Origin: Aureisphaera sp963669405
Lineage (GTDB): Bacteria; Bacteroidota; Bacteroidia; Flavobacteriales; Flavobacteriaceae
DNA: 64,000 nucleotides
Assembly (NCBI GenBank): GCA_963669405.2
Contig: CAXXHF010000002.1
Span: 2,480,001 to 2,544,000 of the forward strand
Direction of reading: 5' to 3'
Shown here one piece after another: positions 1-9,307 of this stretch. The notes beneath the pieces are model-generated. The model saw only the letters and a list, made by a program, of their open reading frames with translations. It was not told the origin of the DNA and did not search any database. The translations under genes were made by a program, and so were the position numbers. Numbering within the stretch: the stretch's first letter is position 1; each line of letters begins with the position of its first letter.

Positions 1-1515
1 TCAGTAACCGATGCCGGTTTTTACGATACAGGTAGTGCAAACCTATCCAATTATGTAGCTGTAGGGAACTCCCTAACAGCTGGATTTGCAGACGGAGCCC
101 TATACATCCTTGGGCAGGAGAATTCTTATCCAAACATTATGGCAGGGCAATTTGCCTTGGCAGGTGCTGGAGATTCCTTTACACAACCTTTAATGAACGA
201 CAATCTAGGTGGATTGCTTTTGGGAGGAACTCCAGTAGCAGAAAACAGATTTGTACTTTCTACAGATGCCAATGGAAATCCGTTCCCAGCTAGGCTGGAA
301 GGAAATCCAACCACAGATGTTACCACCAGTGCAGCTGGGCCCTACAGCAACATGGGGGTTCCCGGTGCTAAAAGTTTTCACTTGGTAGCTCCAGGTTATG
401 GAGATGCTTCCGGAATTTTAGCCGGAACAGCCAATCCGTATTTTGCGCGTATGGCAACAAGTGCAGGAACAACCGTTGCGGGAGATGCCGCGGCTATGAG
501 TCCTACTTTTTTCAGTCTTTGGATTGGAAATAACGATATCCTATCGTTCGCTACTTCTGGAGGAGTTGGTGTAGATCAAACTGGAAATTTAGATCCATCT
601 ACTTACGGCCCTAATGATATTACAGACCCTAACGTATTTGGAGCTTCTTATACGGCCGTATTAGATGCTTTAATGGCTGGAGGAGCAGAAGGTATAGTAA
701 TCAATCTACCCGATGTAACTTCCATCCCGTTCTTTACTACAGTGCCGTATGCGCCGTTAGATCCTACCAATCCAGATTTTGGGCCTCAGATTCCAACATT
801 GAATGCTACTTATGGATTATTAAATCAGGCCTTTGCAGCCTTAGGGGTTGCTAACAGATCCATTCAATTCTCTACCACAGGACCAAGTGCTGTAGTGGTT
901 AAAGATGAAGGATTAACAGATATTAGTACAGAACTAACACAAGCATTGGCTGCAGGTGGATTGGATTTACCTACAGCAACCATTTTTGGTTTGCAATACG
1001 GACAGGCAAGACAGGCTGATGAATCTGATTTGTTGGTATTAACAAGTTCCTCTGCAATTGGACAATTAAATACAGATCGTATGGCTGAACTAATTGCTTT
1101 TGGACTTCCAGAAGCCGATGCCGCTCAGCTATCTGTAAATGGAATTACCTATCCTATGGAAGATCAATTTGTATTGGTGCCTAGCGAACAGGAAAGCATT
1201 GCAACTGCTACCGCTGCTTACAATGCAACCATTGGAGCGTTAGCAACAGCCAGAAGCTTGATCATGATTGATGCAAGAGCAGAACTGGCCGAAGTAGCCA
1301 GCACTGGGATTCCTTACAACGGCGGTATTTTAAGCTCTACCTTTGTAACCGGGGGTGGTTTTTCTCTGGACGGGGTACACCCAACGGCAAGAGGATATGC
1401 CTTTGTAGCTAATTTGGCAATTGATGCCATTAACCGTAAATACGGTGCCAACATACCAACCGTAGACATAGGAAATTATCCTACAGTACAAGTACACAAC
1501 AACGGAGGAAACTAA
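1..1515 (+). CDS. SGNH/GDSL-type secreted hydrolase, 5' end cut by window
   Basis: The frame is open from base 1, so the gene begins upstream; an internal ATG at 139 is not the true start because coding sequence precedes it. The first residues contain VAVGNSLTAGFADGALY, the block I region of SGNH hydrolases with the usual GDS written as GNS. WIGNNDIL near 530 is block III (G-N-D), and DGVHPTARGY near 1370 is the block V Asp-His pair. The family contains lipolytic enzymes and esterases; in flavobacteria such proteins are typically outer-membrane lipoproteins beside FadL-type transporters, but the lipobox would lie outside the window. Substrate unknown. A strong hairpin follows the stop. Confidence 0.8.
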   Translation, partial: SVTDAGFYDTGSANLSNYVAVGNSLTAGFADGALYILGQENSYPNIMAGQFALAGAGDSFTQPLMNDNLGGLLLGGTPVAENRFVLSTDANGNPFPARLEGNPTTDVTTSAAGPYSNMGVPGAKSFHLVAPGYGDASGILAGTANPYFARMATSAGTTVAGDAAAMSPTFFSLWIGNNDILSFATSGGVGVDQTGNLDPSTYGPNDITDPNVFGASYTAVLDALMAGGAEGIVINLPDVTSIPFFTTVPYAPLDPTNPDFGPQIPTLNATYGLLNQAFAALGVANRSIQFSTTGPSAVVVKDEGLTDISTELTQALAAGGLDLPTATIFGLQYGQARQADESDLLVLTSSSAIGQLNTDRMAELIAFGLPEADAAQLSVNGITYPMEDQFVLVPSEQESIATATAAYNATIGALATARSLIMIDARAELAEVASTGIPYNGGILSSTFVTGGGFSLDGVHPTARGYAFVANLAIDAINRKYGANIPTVDIGNYPTVQVHNNGGN

Positions 1516-1538
1516 ACACTTCCCTATTTATAAATAAC

Positions 1539-1570
1539 AAAGCGCCTTCCTTGGAGGGCGCTTTGTTGTT
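1539..1570 (+). terminator. Rho-independent terminator after SGNH hydrolase
   Basis: A 12-bp stem (1539-1550 with 1553-1564, one G-U pair, arms beginning AAAGCGCC) is followed by a T/G-rich tail. It lies 24 bases after the stop of the upstream gene and separates it from the metalloprotease gene. Confidence 0.75.
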
Positions 1571-1644
1571 GTGCCATATTTGTGTTGTTTTTGTGTCGAA
1601 ATAAATACGTACCTTAATCTTTTAAACAACTAAAACCGCACAAT

Positions 1645-3189
1645 ATGAAACAAATTATTTCCTTGGGGAGGGAAATAAAAATGATTTCCTTCCTAATCTG
1701 TCTACTCATGGCAGGTACTTCTGTCACAGCACAAATAGGCGAAGAATGCCTTTTTGATAGTACTGCACTCGGTAATCCAGACCCTAATCCCACAGGGATA
1801 TATTCCTATAGCACCGATGTTAACCTTTTAAATAGTTTTGATCCTATCGTGTTCAATATATTTTTTTGGGGCATTAATGATGGAAATGGAAACCCGGGTG
1901 TATTAGAACTGGATGAAGAACATTGCCTGACCACTGTAGCACACCTGAATAGGATTTACAATGAGTTTGGAATCTTCTTTAAGTATCATGGAATGGATAT
2001 TGTTAACTCTGAAACCTATTACCATTTAACGGGTTCTGAAATGGGTGGGGTTGTAGGATGGGCCAATGCAGCTGGCCATAAAAAGAATGATGCTTTTAAT
2101 ATTTATGTAGCCAGTGGTGGCTCACCAGGCTCACTAGCTCCATTATTGTACTATAGAGATATAGTGACCCATTATAATTTTTTTACCAAAGATGGCCCAA
2201 TGGTACATGAAATGGGCCATTGCCTGGGTTTACAACATACTCATAAATCTTGGTGGGCTGGTCATGTCGTTCCACAATATTGTGGCGGTTGTAGTGGAGA
2301 GGATTTCTGTACCGAAAATGTAACCCGAGATCCTGTAAATGTTAATTACAATGCCACTAAAGCAGGAGATTATGTTACCGATACCCCGGCCATTCCCAAT
2401 TTTAGGTTTGAGTGGTGTAGCTACAACGGAGTCTTGGATTTGGATTGCGATTCACATTTTTATGAGTGGGTGGATGAAAATACTTTTGTTTACTTTGGGC
2501 CAGGTACAGACTGTGTAGGCTTTCAATATGATATTGATCCTGAAGATGTGAAAAATTATATGTCCTATGCGCCCAACCCAAATAATTTAACATTTTTTCA
2601 AAACTATACGGCTGGCCAAAAAATACGGATGCATGAGTCTATTGCCTACGATCCTGCAGGACAGTTGGCAGCGGCCCAAACCACGGTCGAAGTCTTGTAT
2701 GAACCCTATAAAGGGGTGTATTCCAGCAATGGAAGTACTGGTACGCAAACAGGTGCTACTTTTCAGCCCGGGTTCGATTATGAATTTGTAAGCTGTGGTC
2801 CCTATGGGGATTATCCACCGCCATTGGATTACAACGATACTTCTTTTTGGTATGTGAATGGGGGTTTGTTCAATTACTCCTTTGTACAGGACATCCCTCC
2901 TGCCAATTACGATGCCATTGTACATAAAAACAACTTTGCCATCCGTATTCAACAAATAAACAACACCCCCAGAAACTGTTATTCTGCTTCGGGCCCGGCC
3001 ACTTTGGGAGTCGTGATTAAGTTTGAAGATGAGGTGTTTAACAACAACATTACGGTAACTCCCAAGGATTCCACCGAAATAAACAGCCCCAACCTCATCA
3101 ATGATTTAGTCCCGGGGCTCTATAAAATAGAAAAGGACCACGGTGGGGGTGCCATTGAGGAAACCGTGATCTTAAAACAAAATAACTAA
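1645..3189 (+). CDS. Secreted M43-family zinc metalloprotease
   Basis: A 514-residue protein with an N-terminal signal peptide; the hydrophobic core follows a second Met at 1681 (MISFLICLLM...VTAQ), which may be the real start. The zinc site HEMGHCLGLQH lies at residues 188-198, with His188, His192 and His198 as ligands and Glu189 as catalytic base. A downstream NYMSYAP segment fits the Met-turn of metzincins. This pattern is that of the pappalysin/cytophagalysin (M43) group, extracellular proteases. The cysteine-rich stretch after the zinc site suggests disulfides. The last ~45 residues end in LVPGLYKIEK...ETVILK, which resembles a degenerate T9SS type A sorting tail but lacks the usual Y-P-N-P start. 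A second M43 protease is at 55895-57760. Confidence 0.85.
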   Translation: MKQIISLGREIKMISFLICLLMAGTSVTAQIGEECLFDSTALGNPDPNPTGIYSYSTDVNLLNSFDPIVFNIFFWGINDGNGNPGVLELDEEHCLTTVAHLNRIYNEFGIFFKYHGMDIVNSETYYHLTGSEMGGVVGWANAAGHKKNDAFNIYVASGGSPGSLAPLLYYRDIVTHYNFFTKDGPMVHEMGHCLGLQHTHKSWWAGHVVPQYCGGCSGEDFCTENVTRDPVNVNYNATKAGDYVTDTPAIPNFRFEWCSYNGVLDLDCDSHFYEWVDENTFVYFGPGTDCVGFQYDIDPEDVKNYMSYAPNPNNLTFFQNYTAGQKIRMHESIAYDPAGQLAAAQTTVEVLYEPYKGVYSSNGSTGTQTGATFQPGFDYEFVSCGPYGDYPPPLDYNDTSFWYVNGGLFNYSFVQDIPPANYDAIVHKNNFAIRIQQINNTPRNCYSASGPATLGVVIKFEDEVFNNNITVTPKDSTEINSPNLINDLVPGLYKIEKDHGGGAIEETVILKQNN

Positions 3190-3234
3190 CTTTGACTAGG
3201 GGAGTGGAGTTGCTGCTCTCCAAAAGCTTCTGCT

Positions 3235-4602
3235 ATGAAAAAGTATACAAGCCTTTTGTTTTTATTGGTATCCATGTCTGGCCTTGCACAATTTGGATCT
3301 CAGCAAGTGATAGATAATTTGGCTACCAATGCTTTTATGGTTAGAACAGGGGATATTGATGGGGATACTGATCTGGATGTTGTAGTTCCTTTGTTTGATG
3401 ATGTGGTCTGGTATGAAAACCTGGATGGCAATGCCAACTTTGGTTCCCAGAATAGTATAGTGACGGGGTTGGGCCAGTCTTTTTCAGTTGACTTGGCTGA
3501 TCTGGATGGTGATACCGATCTGGATATTATCATCACCTCTTTTGACAATGATCAATTGCTCTGGATAGAGAATTTAGATGGACTGGGTACCTACGGTAGC
3601 CCTAACATCATTTCAAATACTGTTTTGGGCGTCCAGACTGCTGTAGCAGCAGATTTGGACGGAGATACGGACATGGATATCGTTTGTACCTCAGATGAGG
3701 ATGATACTATAGCATGGTTCGAGAATTTGGATGGTTCTGGAACATTCGGTGTAAAAAATATCATTACATCATCAGTTTCTGGTCGGGATTCATTTGTGGG
3801 AGATCTTGATGGTGACAATGATATGGATGTACTTACCTCTGCCAATGGAATAGGTAAAACACTATCCTGGTTCGAGAATTTGGATGGTTTAGGAACGTAT
3901 AGCACTGAAATCATTATCGCAAACAATGATTCGGGTGTTGAAGAAGTTTTTATGTCAGATCTAGATGGGGACAATGATTTAGATGTATTATTTGTGACTC
4001 CTGTACAAAATTTGGTGGCTTGGCATGAAAATTTGGATGGTTTGGGAAACTTTGGTTCAGAACAAATAATTACAGATGGGAATGGTTTTGTGCGTGCCGT
4101 ATTTGCTGTGGATCTGGACAACGATGATGATATAGATGTGCTTTCTGGTAGTTCGGTTTTTGGAGAGAATATTTCGTGGTATGAAAATACGGATGGTGAT
4201 GGAACCTTTGGTCCACCCCAACAGATTGAAGGTATAGAAGCTGCCGGGATACGTTCCGTGTTTGCTGAGGACCTGGACGGGGATACTGACAATGATGTGT
4301 TAGGCGCTTTGCTAAGTGAGAATAAGGTGACTTGGTATGAAAACACCACCATTGCGGGGGTGGCAGACAATTCATTGCATTACCTCAAGGTTTACCCCAA
4401 TCCCGTAAAAGAGGTTCTGCATGTTGCTACGGGGGCTTCCACAATACAAGAAATACGGATATACGATACGTTGGGTAGATTGCTGTTGGAGCAAAAGACT
4501 TCCTCCCAAAGCATCCATATAGCCCAGTTACCTACGGGGATATTGTTTGTGGAAGTGACAACCCATGATGGGGTGGGAACGGAAAAAGTGATGAAATTGT
4601 AA
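3235..4602 (+). CDS. FG-GAP/VCBS repeat protein with T9SS type A sorting domain
   Basis: 455 residues: signal peptide (ending SGLAQ), then about seven repeats of ~50 residues carrying the calcium-binding core DLDGDTDLDV followed by a W(Y/F)ENLDG strand, the signature of FG-GAP/VCBS beta-propellers. The final ~75 residues begin YLKVYPNPVKEVLHV and end EKVMKL, a standard Por secretion tail (type A CTD) that directs export by the type IX system and anchoring at the cell surface. Such propellers usually mediate binding; no catalytic motif is visible. The gene starts 45 bp after the metalloprotease and could be co-transcribed with it. The repeats are divergent at DNA level, unlike the 27810 gene. 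Confidence 0.85.
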   Translation: MKKYTSLLFLLVSMSGLAQFGSQQVIDNLATNAFMVRTGDIDGDTDLDVVVPLFDDVVWYENLDGNANFGSQNSIVTGLGQSFSVDLADLDGDTDLDIIITSFDNDQLLWIENLDGLGTYGSPNIISNTVLGVQTAVAADLDGDTDMDIVCTSDEDDTIAWFENLDGSGTFGVKNIITSSVSGRDSFVGDLDGDNDMDVLTSANGIGKTLSWFENLDGLGTYSTEIIIANNDSGVEEVFMSDLDGDNDLDVLFVTPVQNLVAWHENLDGLGNFGSEQIITDGNGFVRAVFAVDLDNDDDIDVLSGSSVFGENISWYENTDGDGTFGPPQQIEGIEAAGIRSVFAEDLDGDTDNDVLGALLSENKVTWYENTTIAGVADNSLHYLKVYPNPVKEVLHVATGASTIQEIRIYDTLGRLLLEQKTSSQSIHIAQLPTGILFVEVTTHDGVGTEKVMKL

Positions 4603-4660
4603 TAACGGCCAGAAAACCCATTAAAAAGGATTGATTACCTTTATGTAAATCTTCAACAAT

Positions 4661-5005
4661 ATGAAAACCTTCCTTAAAATTTTATTGACGGCCGTAGCCG
4701 TAATGATTCTTGCCTATGTCCTGCCCGGAATAGGGGTAGATGGCTATGTGTCTGCCCTAATTGTGGCTGTAGTGCTGGGATTGCTCAGGGCCATTGTAAA
4801 GCCCATCCTTGTAGTGCTCACCCTTCCTATTACGGTGATTACGCTAGGGCTATTTTTATTGGTAATCAATGCCATTGTAGTGCTCATAGCCGACTATTTT
4901 ATTTCAGGCTTTTCAGTAGATGGGATTCTTTGGGCATTGATATTTAGTCTATTGCTTTCCTTTTTACAATCCATCTTGTATTCCATGCTGGAAAAGCAAA
5001 AATAA
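4661..5005 (+). CDS. Phage holin family IV (YvlD-like) small membrane protein
   Basis: 114 residues that are almost entirely hydrophobic, giving four membrane helices with short loops. The helix 1-loop motif YVLPGIGVDGYVSALIVA and the ITVITLGLFLLVINAIVVL segment are typical of the 'mycobacterial 4 TMS phage holin' / YvlD family (PF04020). Members are widespread chromosomal proteins linked to envelope stress in some bacteria; a lytic role is not implied. Stand-alone gene with ~55 bp on either side. Confidence 0.8.
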   Translation: MKTFLKILLTAVAVMILAYVLPGIGVDGYVSALIVAVVLGLLRAIVKPILVVLTLPITVITLGLFLLVINAIVVLIADYFISGFSVDGILWALIFSLLLSFLQSILYSMLEKQK

Positions 5006-5031
5006 ACCCTTGAATTTCAGTTTTTAAAAGC

Positions 5032-5062
5032 TTGTCGACTTCTTGGAAAAATTGTACTTTTG
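5032..5062 (+). promoter_or_regulatory. Bacteroidota-type promoter of trigger factor gene
   Basis: TTG at 5032-5034 and TACTTTTG at 5055-5062, separated by 20 bp, match the flavobacterial -33/-7 consensus (TTG, N~20, TAnnTTTG). The -7 box ends 39 bp before the tig start. Confidence 0.65.
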
Positions 5063-5101
5063 CACCCTCTAAAAACTAGAGGTCAAAATTTTTTAAGACG
5101 T

Positions 5102-6421
5102 ATGAACATTACAAAAAAAGACATCGATAGCTTAAATGCGGTACTTACCGTAGAGATTTCGAAAGAAGACTATTCAGAAAAAGTAGATGGTGTACTAAAC
5201 AATTACCGAAAGACTGCCAATATCCCAGGTTTCAGAAAAGGACATGTGCCAATGGGAATGGTACGTAAGCAGTATGGCAAAGCGGTATTGGTAGAAGAAG
5301 TGAATAAATTACTTCAGGAAAACCTTCATAAGTATTTGACCGAAGAGAAACTGGACGTATTGGGAAATCCACTACCAAAGAACGAAACCGATATTGACTG
5401 GGATGCAGATGATTTTACATTTGAGTTTGAGTTGGGACTAGCTCCGGAGTTTGATGTAGATGTGAAGAAGAAAGCGGTGACCCAATATAAAGTGGTGGCA
5501 GATAATGAGATGCTTGATAATCAAGTAAAAACCATCCGCAAACAATACGGTAAACTAATTTCAAAGCAAGAAGTTGCCAAAGACGACGAAATAACGGGAA
5601 CTTTTACTGCGACCGAAAAAGAAATAGAAAACAAAACCACTTTTGAAACTGAAGTGATCAAAGGAAAGAAACAACTTTCTGCTTTGGTGGGTGCAAAGGT
5701 TGGCGATGAAGTAGTACTGAAGACCAAAGGATTGTTTAAGGATGAGCATGATAATGAAAAATTCTTGGGAGTTTCTCATGACGATGCGCATGGATTGGAC
5801 GTTGAGGTTACTTTAAAGATCGAAGAAGTGAACACACGCGAAATGGCCGAACTAAACCAAGAGTTGTTCGATAAGTTATTTGGTGAAGGTGTGGTAACTA
5901 CAGAAGAACAATTAAAAGAAAAGATCAAAGAAGATGCTGAGCGTCAGTTTGAGCAACAAAGTGATCAGAAGTTATTGAATGATGTGGTGGATTCACTTAT
6001 TGAAAACACCAAATTCGATTTGCCTTCAGAATTCTTAACACGATGGATTCAGGTTTCTGGTGAAAAACAATTGACAGAGGACGAGGCCAAAGAAGAATTT
6101 GAGCGAAGCGAAAAAGGACTTCGTTACCAATTGATAGAAGGGAAATTGCGTACAGAGAATAACCTGCAAGTAACTTTTGAAGAGCTGAAGGATTATTCTT
6201 CAAACATGATCAAAATGCAAATGGCGCAATTTGGACAAATGAACCCTACTGAGGAAGAGATAGAAGGTGTTGTAGCTCGTATAATGAGCAATCAGGATGA
6301 GGTAAAACGTCTGTCTGAACAATTGAATACCAACAAAATCCTTCAATTTTTTAAGGAAAATGCAAAATTGAAGACTAAGGAAGTCACCTACGACAAATTC
6401 ATTAAAGAAGCGTACGCATAA
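5102..6421 (+). CDS. tig: Trigger factor (ribosome-associated chaperone)
   Basis: 439 residues from ATG 5102 (MNITKKDIDS). The open frame extends to a TTG at 5060, but that lies inside the promoter's -7 box, so it is not the start. The N-terminal ribosome-binding domain carries the signature NIPGFRKGHVPMGMVRKQYG (the G-F-R-K-G-x-x-P loop contacting the ribosomal exit). The middle region (about 150-240) corresponds to the PPIase-like domain, which is degenerate as in other Bacteroidota. The C-terminal ~200 residues form the helical chaperone arms. It assists nascent-chain folding. It heads the tig-clpP-clpX gene order that is conserved in many bacteria. Confidence 0.93.
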   Translation: MNITKKDIDSLNAVLTVEISKEDYSEKVDGVLNNYRKTANIPGFRKGHVPMGMVRKQYGKAVLVEEVNKLLQENLHKYLTEEKLDVLGNPLPKNETDIDWDADDFTFEFELGLAPEFDVDVKKKAVTQYKVVADNEMLDNQVKTIRKQYGKLISKQEVAKDDEITGTFTATEKEIENKTTFETEVIKGKKQLSALVGAKVGDEVVLKTKGLFKDEHDNEKFLGVSHDDAHGLDVEVTLKIEEVNTREMAELNQELFDKLFGEGVVTTEEQLKEKIKEDAERQFEQQSDQKLLNDVVDSLIENTKFDLPSEFLTRWIQVSGEKQLTEDEAKEEFERSEKGLRYQLIEGKLRTENNLQVTFEELKDYSSNMIKMQMAQFGQMNPTEEEIEGVVARIMSNQDEVKRLSEQLNTNKILQFFKENAKLKTKEVTYDKFIKEAYA

Positions 6422-6448
6422 GTGAGCGATAAAATAGTTATCTTTAGG

Positions 6449-6482
6449 GCGTTGAATGGGTACATTCAACGCTTTTTGTTTT
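6449..6482 (+). terminator. Hairpin terminator after tig
   Basis: Perfect 10-bp stem (6449-6458 with 6463-6472, arm GCGTTGAATG), 4-nt loop and a T-rich tail at 6473-6482. It lies between tig and clpP, so clpP-clpX may have their own promoter or depend on partial read-through. Confidence 0.8.
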
Positions 6483-6503
6483 AGAAAATTGATTAAGAAT
6501 TAT

Positions 6504-7178
6504 ATGAACTACGAAAAAGAGTTTAAAGACTTTGCAATAAAGGATCAAGGAATCAGTAGTACTTACTACGACCAGATCATTAGTAGCATGAATCCTGTTG
6601 GGCTAACGCCCAATATTATTGAAGAAAGGCAAATGAATATTGCCATTTTTGATGTGTTCTCACGTCTTATGATGGATAGAATCATTTTTTTAGGTACCGG
6701 GATCAATGACCAGGTTGCCAATATTGTTCAGGCACAATTACTGTTTTTGGAAAGTGTAGATGCTTCCAAAGACATCCAAATATATATTAATTCTCCAGGT
6801 GGTAGCGTGTATGCCGGGCTGGGTATTTATGACACCATGCAATTCATTAAGCCAGATGTAGCAACTATTTGTACTGGAATGGCCGCTTCTATGGCCGCAG
6901 TGTTATTATGTGCAGGACAAAAAGGAAAAAGAAGTGGATTACCCCATTCTAGGGTTATGATTCATCAACCTCTGGGAGGAGCTCAAGGACAAGCCAGTGA
7001 TATAGAAATTACGGCCCGTGAGATCTTAACTCTTAAGGATGAACTGTACCAAATTATTGCAAAACATAGTGGACAAACCTTTGAAAAAGTATACGAGGAT
7101 AGTGATCGGGATTACTGGATGAAATCCGACAAGGCCTTGGAATATGGAATGATAGACGAAATATTATCCCGAGGATAA
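6504..7178 (+). CDS. clpP: ATP-dependent Clp protease proteolytic subunit
   Basis: 224 residues from ATG 6504 (MNYEKEFKDF). The frame stays open to 6456, but that stretch overlaps the tig terminator and reads as noise. The catalytic triad is visible: Ser129 in GMAASMA, His154 in RVMIHQP, and an Asp (about 203) in DRDYWM. INSPGGSVYAGLGIYD is the oligomerisation/substrate-groove motif. The N-terminal ~30 residues before the conserved core are longer than in E. coli and are probably a processed propeptide. It forms the tetradecameric protease chamber that partners with ClpX, encoded 20 bp downstream. Confidence 0.95.
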   Translation: MNYEKEFKDFAIKDQGISSTYYDQIISSMNPVGLTPNIIEERQMNIAIFDVFSRLMMDRIIFLGTGINDQVANIVQAQLLFLESVDASKDIQIYINSPGGSVYAGLGIYDTMQFIKPDVATICTGMAASMAAVLLCAGQKGKRSGLPHSRVMIHQPLGGAQGQASDIEITAREILTLKDELYQIIAKHSGQTFEKVYEDSDRDYWMKSDKALEYGMIDEILSRG

Positions 7179-7198
7179 TACCCCTTAAAATTAAGGTT

Positions 7199-8431
7199 AT
7201 GGCAAAAGAAGATTTAGAATGTTCGTTTTGTGGTCGTAAAAAAGCCGAAACCAATTTATTGATTGCTGGACTGGATGCACATATCTGTGATCGCTGTATA
7301 GAGCAAGCTCATGGAATAGTGGTAGAAGAAGCATTGCATTCTACCAATACAGAATTAACCAAGGAGATGATGCTTAAAAAGCCAAGAGCCATTAAAGAGT
7401 TTTTGGATGATTACATCATTGGACAAGAGCATACCAAGAAAGTGATGTCTGTTGCAGTATACAATCATTACAAGCGTTTACTGCAGCCTAAGAGCGAAGA
7501 TGATATTGAAATACAAAAGAGTAATATTGTCATTGTAGGACAGACAGGTACAGGAAAAACCTTGATGGCCAAAACGGTAGCACGTATGCTTAATGTGCCT
7601 TTGGCTATTGTAGATGCCACGGTACTTACAGAAGCTGGGTATGTAGGAGAAGATGTAGAAAGCATTTTAACCCGATTATTACAAGCAGCTGATTACAATG
7701 TTGAGAAAGCGCAAAACGGGATTGTTTTTATTGACGAGATTGATAAAATTGCCCGCAAAAGCGATAACCCTTCCATTACTAGAGATGTAAGTGGAGAAGG
7801 AGTGCAACAAGCACTGTTGAAGTTGTTGGAAGGTACAGTGGTTAATGTACCACCCAAAGGAGGAAGGAAACACCCAGATCAGAAATTCATTGAAGTAAAT
7901 ACAGAGAATATCCTATTCATCGCTGGTGGTGCCTTTGATGGTATTGAAAGACATATTTCCAAACGTTTGAATATGCAGGCGGTAGGATTTAGTGCATCCA
8001 AGAGTGATGATAGTAGGGAACGTGATAATTTGTTGAAATATATCATACCTAAAGATTTAAAAGACTTTGGATTGATTCCTGAAATTATTGGGAGACTTCC
8101 TGTATTAGCCTATATGAATCCGTTGGATAAGGGTACACTTAGAGCTATTTTGACTGAACCCAAGAACGCTATCATTAAGCAATACAAGAAACTCTTTGAA
8201 ATGGATGAAATTGATTTTGTCATTACAGAAGAGGCTCTGGATTTTATTGTAAATCAAGCTATAGAATATAAATTGGGAGCAAGGGGATTGCGTTCATTAT
8301 GCGAAGCAGTACTTACAGATGCCATGTATGAGTTGCCAAGTACCAATGATAAGAAGCTTCATGTAACCATGGAATACGCTCAAGAAAAACTGAATAAGTC
8401 TACCATTAAGAAATTAAAGGCAGTTTCCTAA
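7199..8431 (+). CDS. clpX: ATP-dependent Clp protease ATPase subunit ClpX
   Basis: 410 residues. The N-terminal C4 zinc-binding domain has Cys8, Cys11, Cys30 and Cys33 (CSFC...CDRC). The AAA+ core has Walker A GQTGTGKT at 114-121, Walker B IVFIDEIDKI, the GYVG pore loop, and sensor 2 GARGLR. It unfolds substrates and feeds them into ClpP. It is separated from clpP by 20 bp with an AAGG before the ATG, so the two are one operon. A convergent hairpin terminator follows. Confidence 0.96.
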   Translation: MAKEDLECSFCGRKKAETNLLIAGLDAHICDRCIEQAHGIVVEEALHSTNTELTKEMMLKKPRAIKEFLDDYIIGQEHTKKVMSVAVYNHYKRLLQPKSEDDIEIQKSNIVIVGQTGTGKTLMAKTVARMLNVPLAIVDATVLTEAGYVGEDVESILTRLLQAADYNVEKAQNGIVFIDEIDKIARKSDNPSITRDVSGEGVQQALLKLLEGTVVNVPPKGGRKHPDQKFIEVNTENILFIAGGAFDGIERHISKRLNMQAVGFSASKSDDSRERDNLLKYIIPKDLKDFGLIPEIIGRLPVLAYMNPLDKGTLRAILTEPKNAIIKQYKKLFEMDEIDFVITEEALDFIVNQAIEYKLGARGLRSLCEAVLTDAMYELPSTNDKKLHVTMEYAQEKLNKSTIKKLKAVS

Positions 8432-8456
8432 TCACAACTACAGTGTCAAAATAAAA

Positions 8457-8490
8457 AAAGCCTCTAGATCTAGGATCTAGAAGGCTTTCT
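8457..8490. terminator. Bidirectional terminator between clpX and small lipoprotein gene
   Basis: AAAGCCT-CTAGATC (8457-8470) pairs with GATCTAG-AAGGCTTT (8474-8488) with a single bulge and a 3-nt loop. A runs precede it on one side and T-rich DNA follows on the other, so it can stop both the clpX transcript and the minus-strand gene at 8516. Confidence 0.75.
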
Positions 8491-8515
8491 TAACTTAAAC
8501 TTAACCTAAATAGTC

Positions 8516-8710
8516 TTAAGGAGTAGTCAATACAGTTTTTGCCTTTTTATTGGCAATCTTTTGATACATTAACTCCTTTTTATCTTTTAAAGTATACCCA
8601 GATACTGATTGATTTTGATCAATCTTCATAGGTGCAGCACAAGATGTTAAAGACACACCTATTACAGCTATTAGCATAAGAGTTACTACTATGTTTTTTA
8701 ATGTTTTCAT
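8516..8710 (-). CDS. Small lipoprotein of unknown function
   Basis: 64 residues from ATG 8710 (MKTLKNIVV...). The frame is open 10 codons further to 8740, but the shorter form gives a clean lipoprotein signal: K-rich n-region, hydrophobic core, lipobox LTSC with Cys about 23. The mature part is only ~40 residues and rich in Lys (KDKKELMYQKIANKKAK). No known domain recognised. It is monocistronic and convergent with clpX, sharing its terminator. Confidence 0.6.
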   Translation of the reverse strand: MKTLKNIVVTLMLIAVIGVSLTSCAAPMKIDQNQSVSGYTLKDKKELMYQKIANKKAKTVLTTP

Positions 8711-8922
8711 TACAGCCCCAATTGTAATTTGATACTTCAAACGTAGTGTGTAAGAAAAATACCACCAAAACTTTTAGTTGAAATTGTAGGAAAATTCGTT
8801 AAAGTGCACACAAAAAGTTATAACTCGATAAAGTGTTGCGAATCATCGATTTAATGAGCTTTTTTAATCGTATTAACTTGCCTTTTATCGGTATTTACGT
8901 GCACTCCATTACATAGAAGTAT

Positions 8923-9307
8923 TCATTTAGGAGTCATTTTCAGTAATATTGGGAGGCAATACCTGGACTGTTTAGCACTTCTGTAAAGTATTGGGTAAGT
9001 TTCCTGAAGACTTTGGTTTTCTTCAATTAATCGTTAAACGATACACACATAAGGATATCTCCTGGGTCCAATAAAGAACGACAAAGGGGCATGACCTTTT
9101 CTAGTTGATCATGTCTTAGAAAAAGAAACGATTTCTATGGCAAAGAAGTACATCATTATAAGGAGAAACACGATCGGTAAATCCGTTTGTCCATTTTTCC
9201 AATCCTGATCGTAACCATAAATGTACGTAAAGATCTTTGCTTATTTACTCGAGTTGGCTACGATAATAAGCAATTATAGAGGCGGTATCATGCACAAACA
9301 AATCCAT
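8923..9307 (-). pseudogene. Decayed gene downstream of and coupled to GH3, unknown family
   Basis: On the minus strand the GH3 stop TGA overlaps an ATG (TGATG at 9309-9305), which opens MDLFVHDTASIIAYYRSQLE and then hits an in-frame TAA at 9247-9245. The same frame continues with protein-like sequence (ISKDLYVHLWLRSGLEKW...SPYNDVLLCHRNRF). A frameshift then leads into HDQLEKVMPLCRSLLDPGDI...SFND, and another into IEENQSLQETYPILYRSAKQ...LLKM before the last stop at 8923. One nonsense codon and two frameshifts in ~385 bp indicate a former ~125-residue protein, translationally coupled to GH3. I do not recognise the family. Confidence 0.55.

Noticed and set aside
3591..4370. 259-codon Ser/Pro-rich minus-strand ORF
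   Set aside because: Antisense shadow of the DLDGDTDLD repeats; the plus-strand gene has signal peptide and sorting tail.
4661..5005. Phage lysis gene suggested by holin-family membership
   Set aside because: This holin-named family is a common chromosomal membrane protein, and no endolysin or phage gene is near.
5060..5101. TTG-started extension of trigger factor
   Set aside because: The TTG lies within the -7 promoter box and the added residues do not resemble the family.
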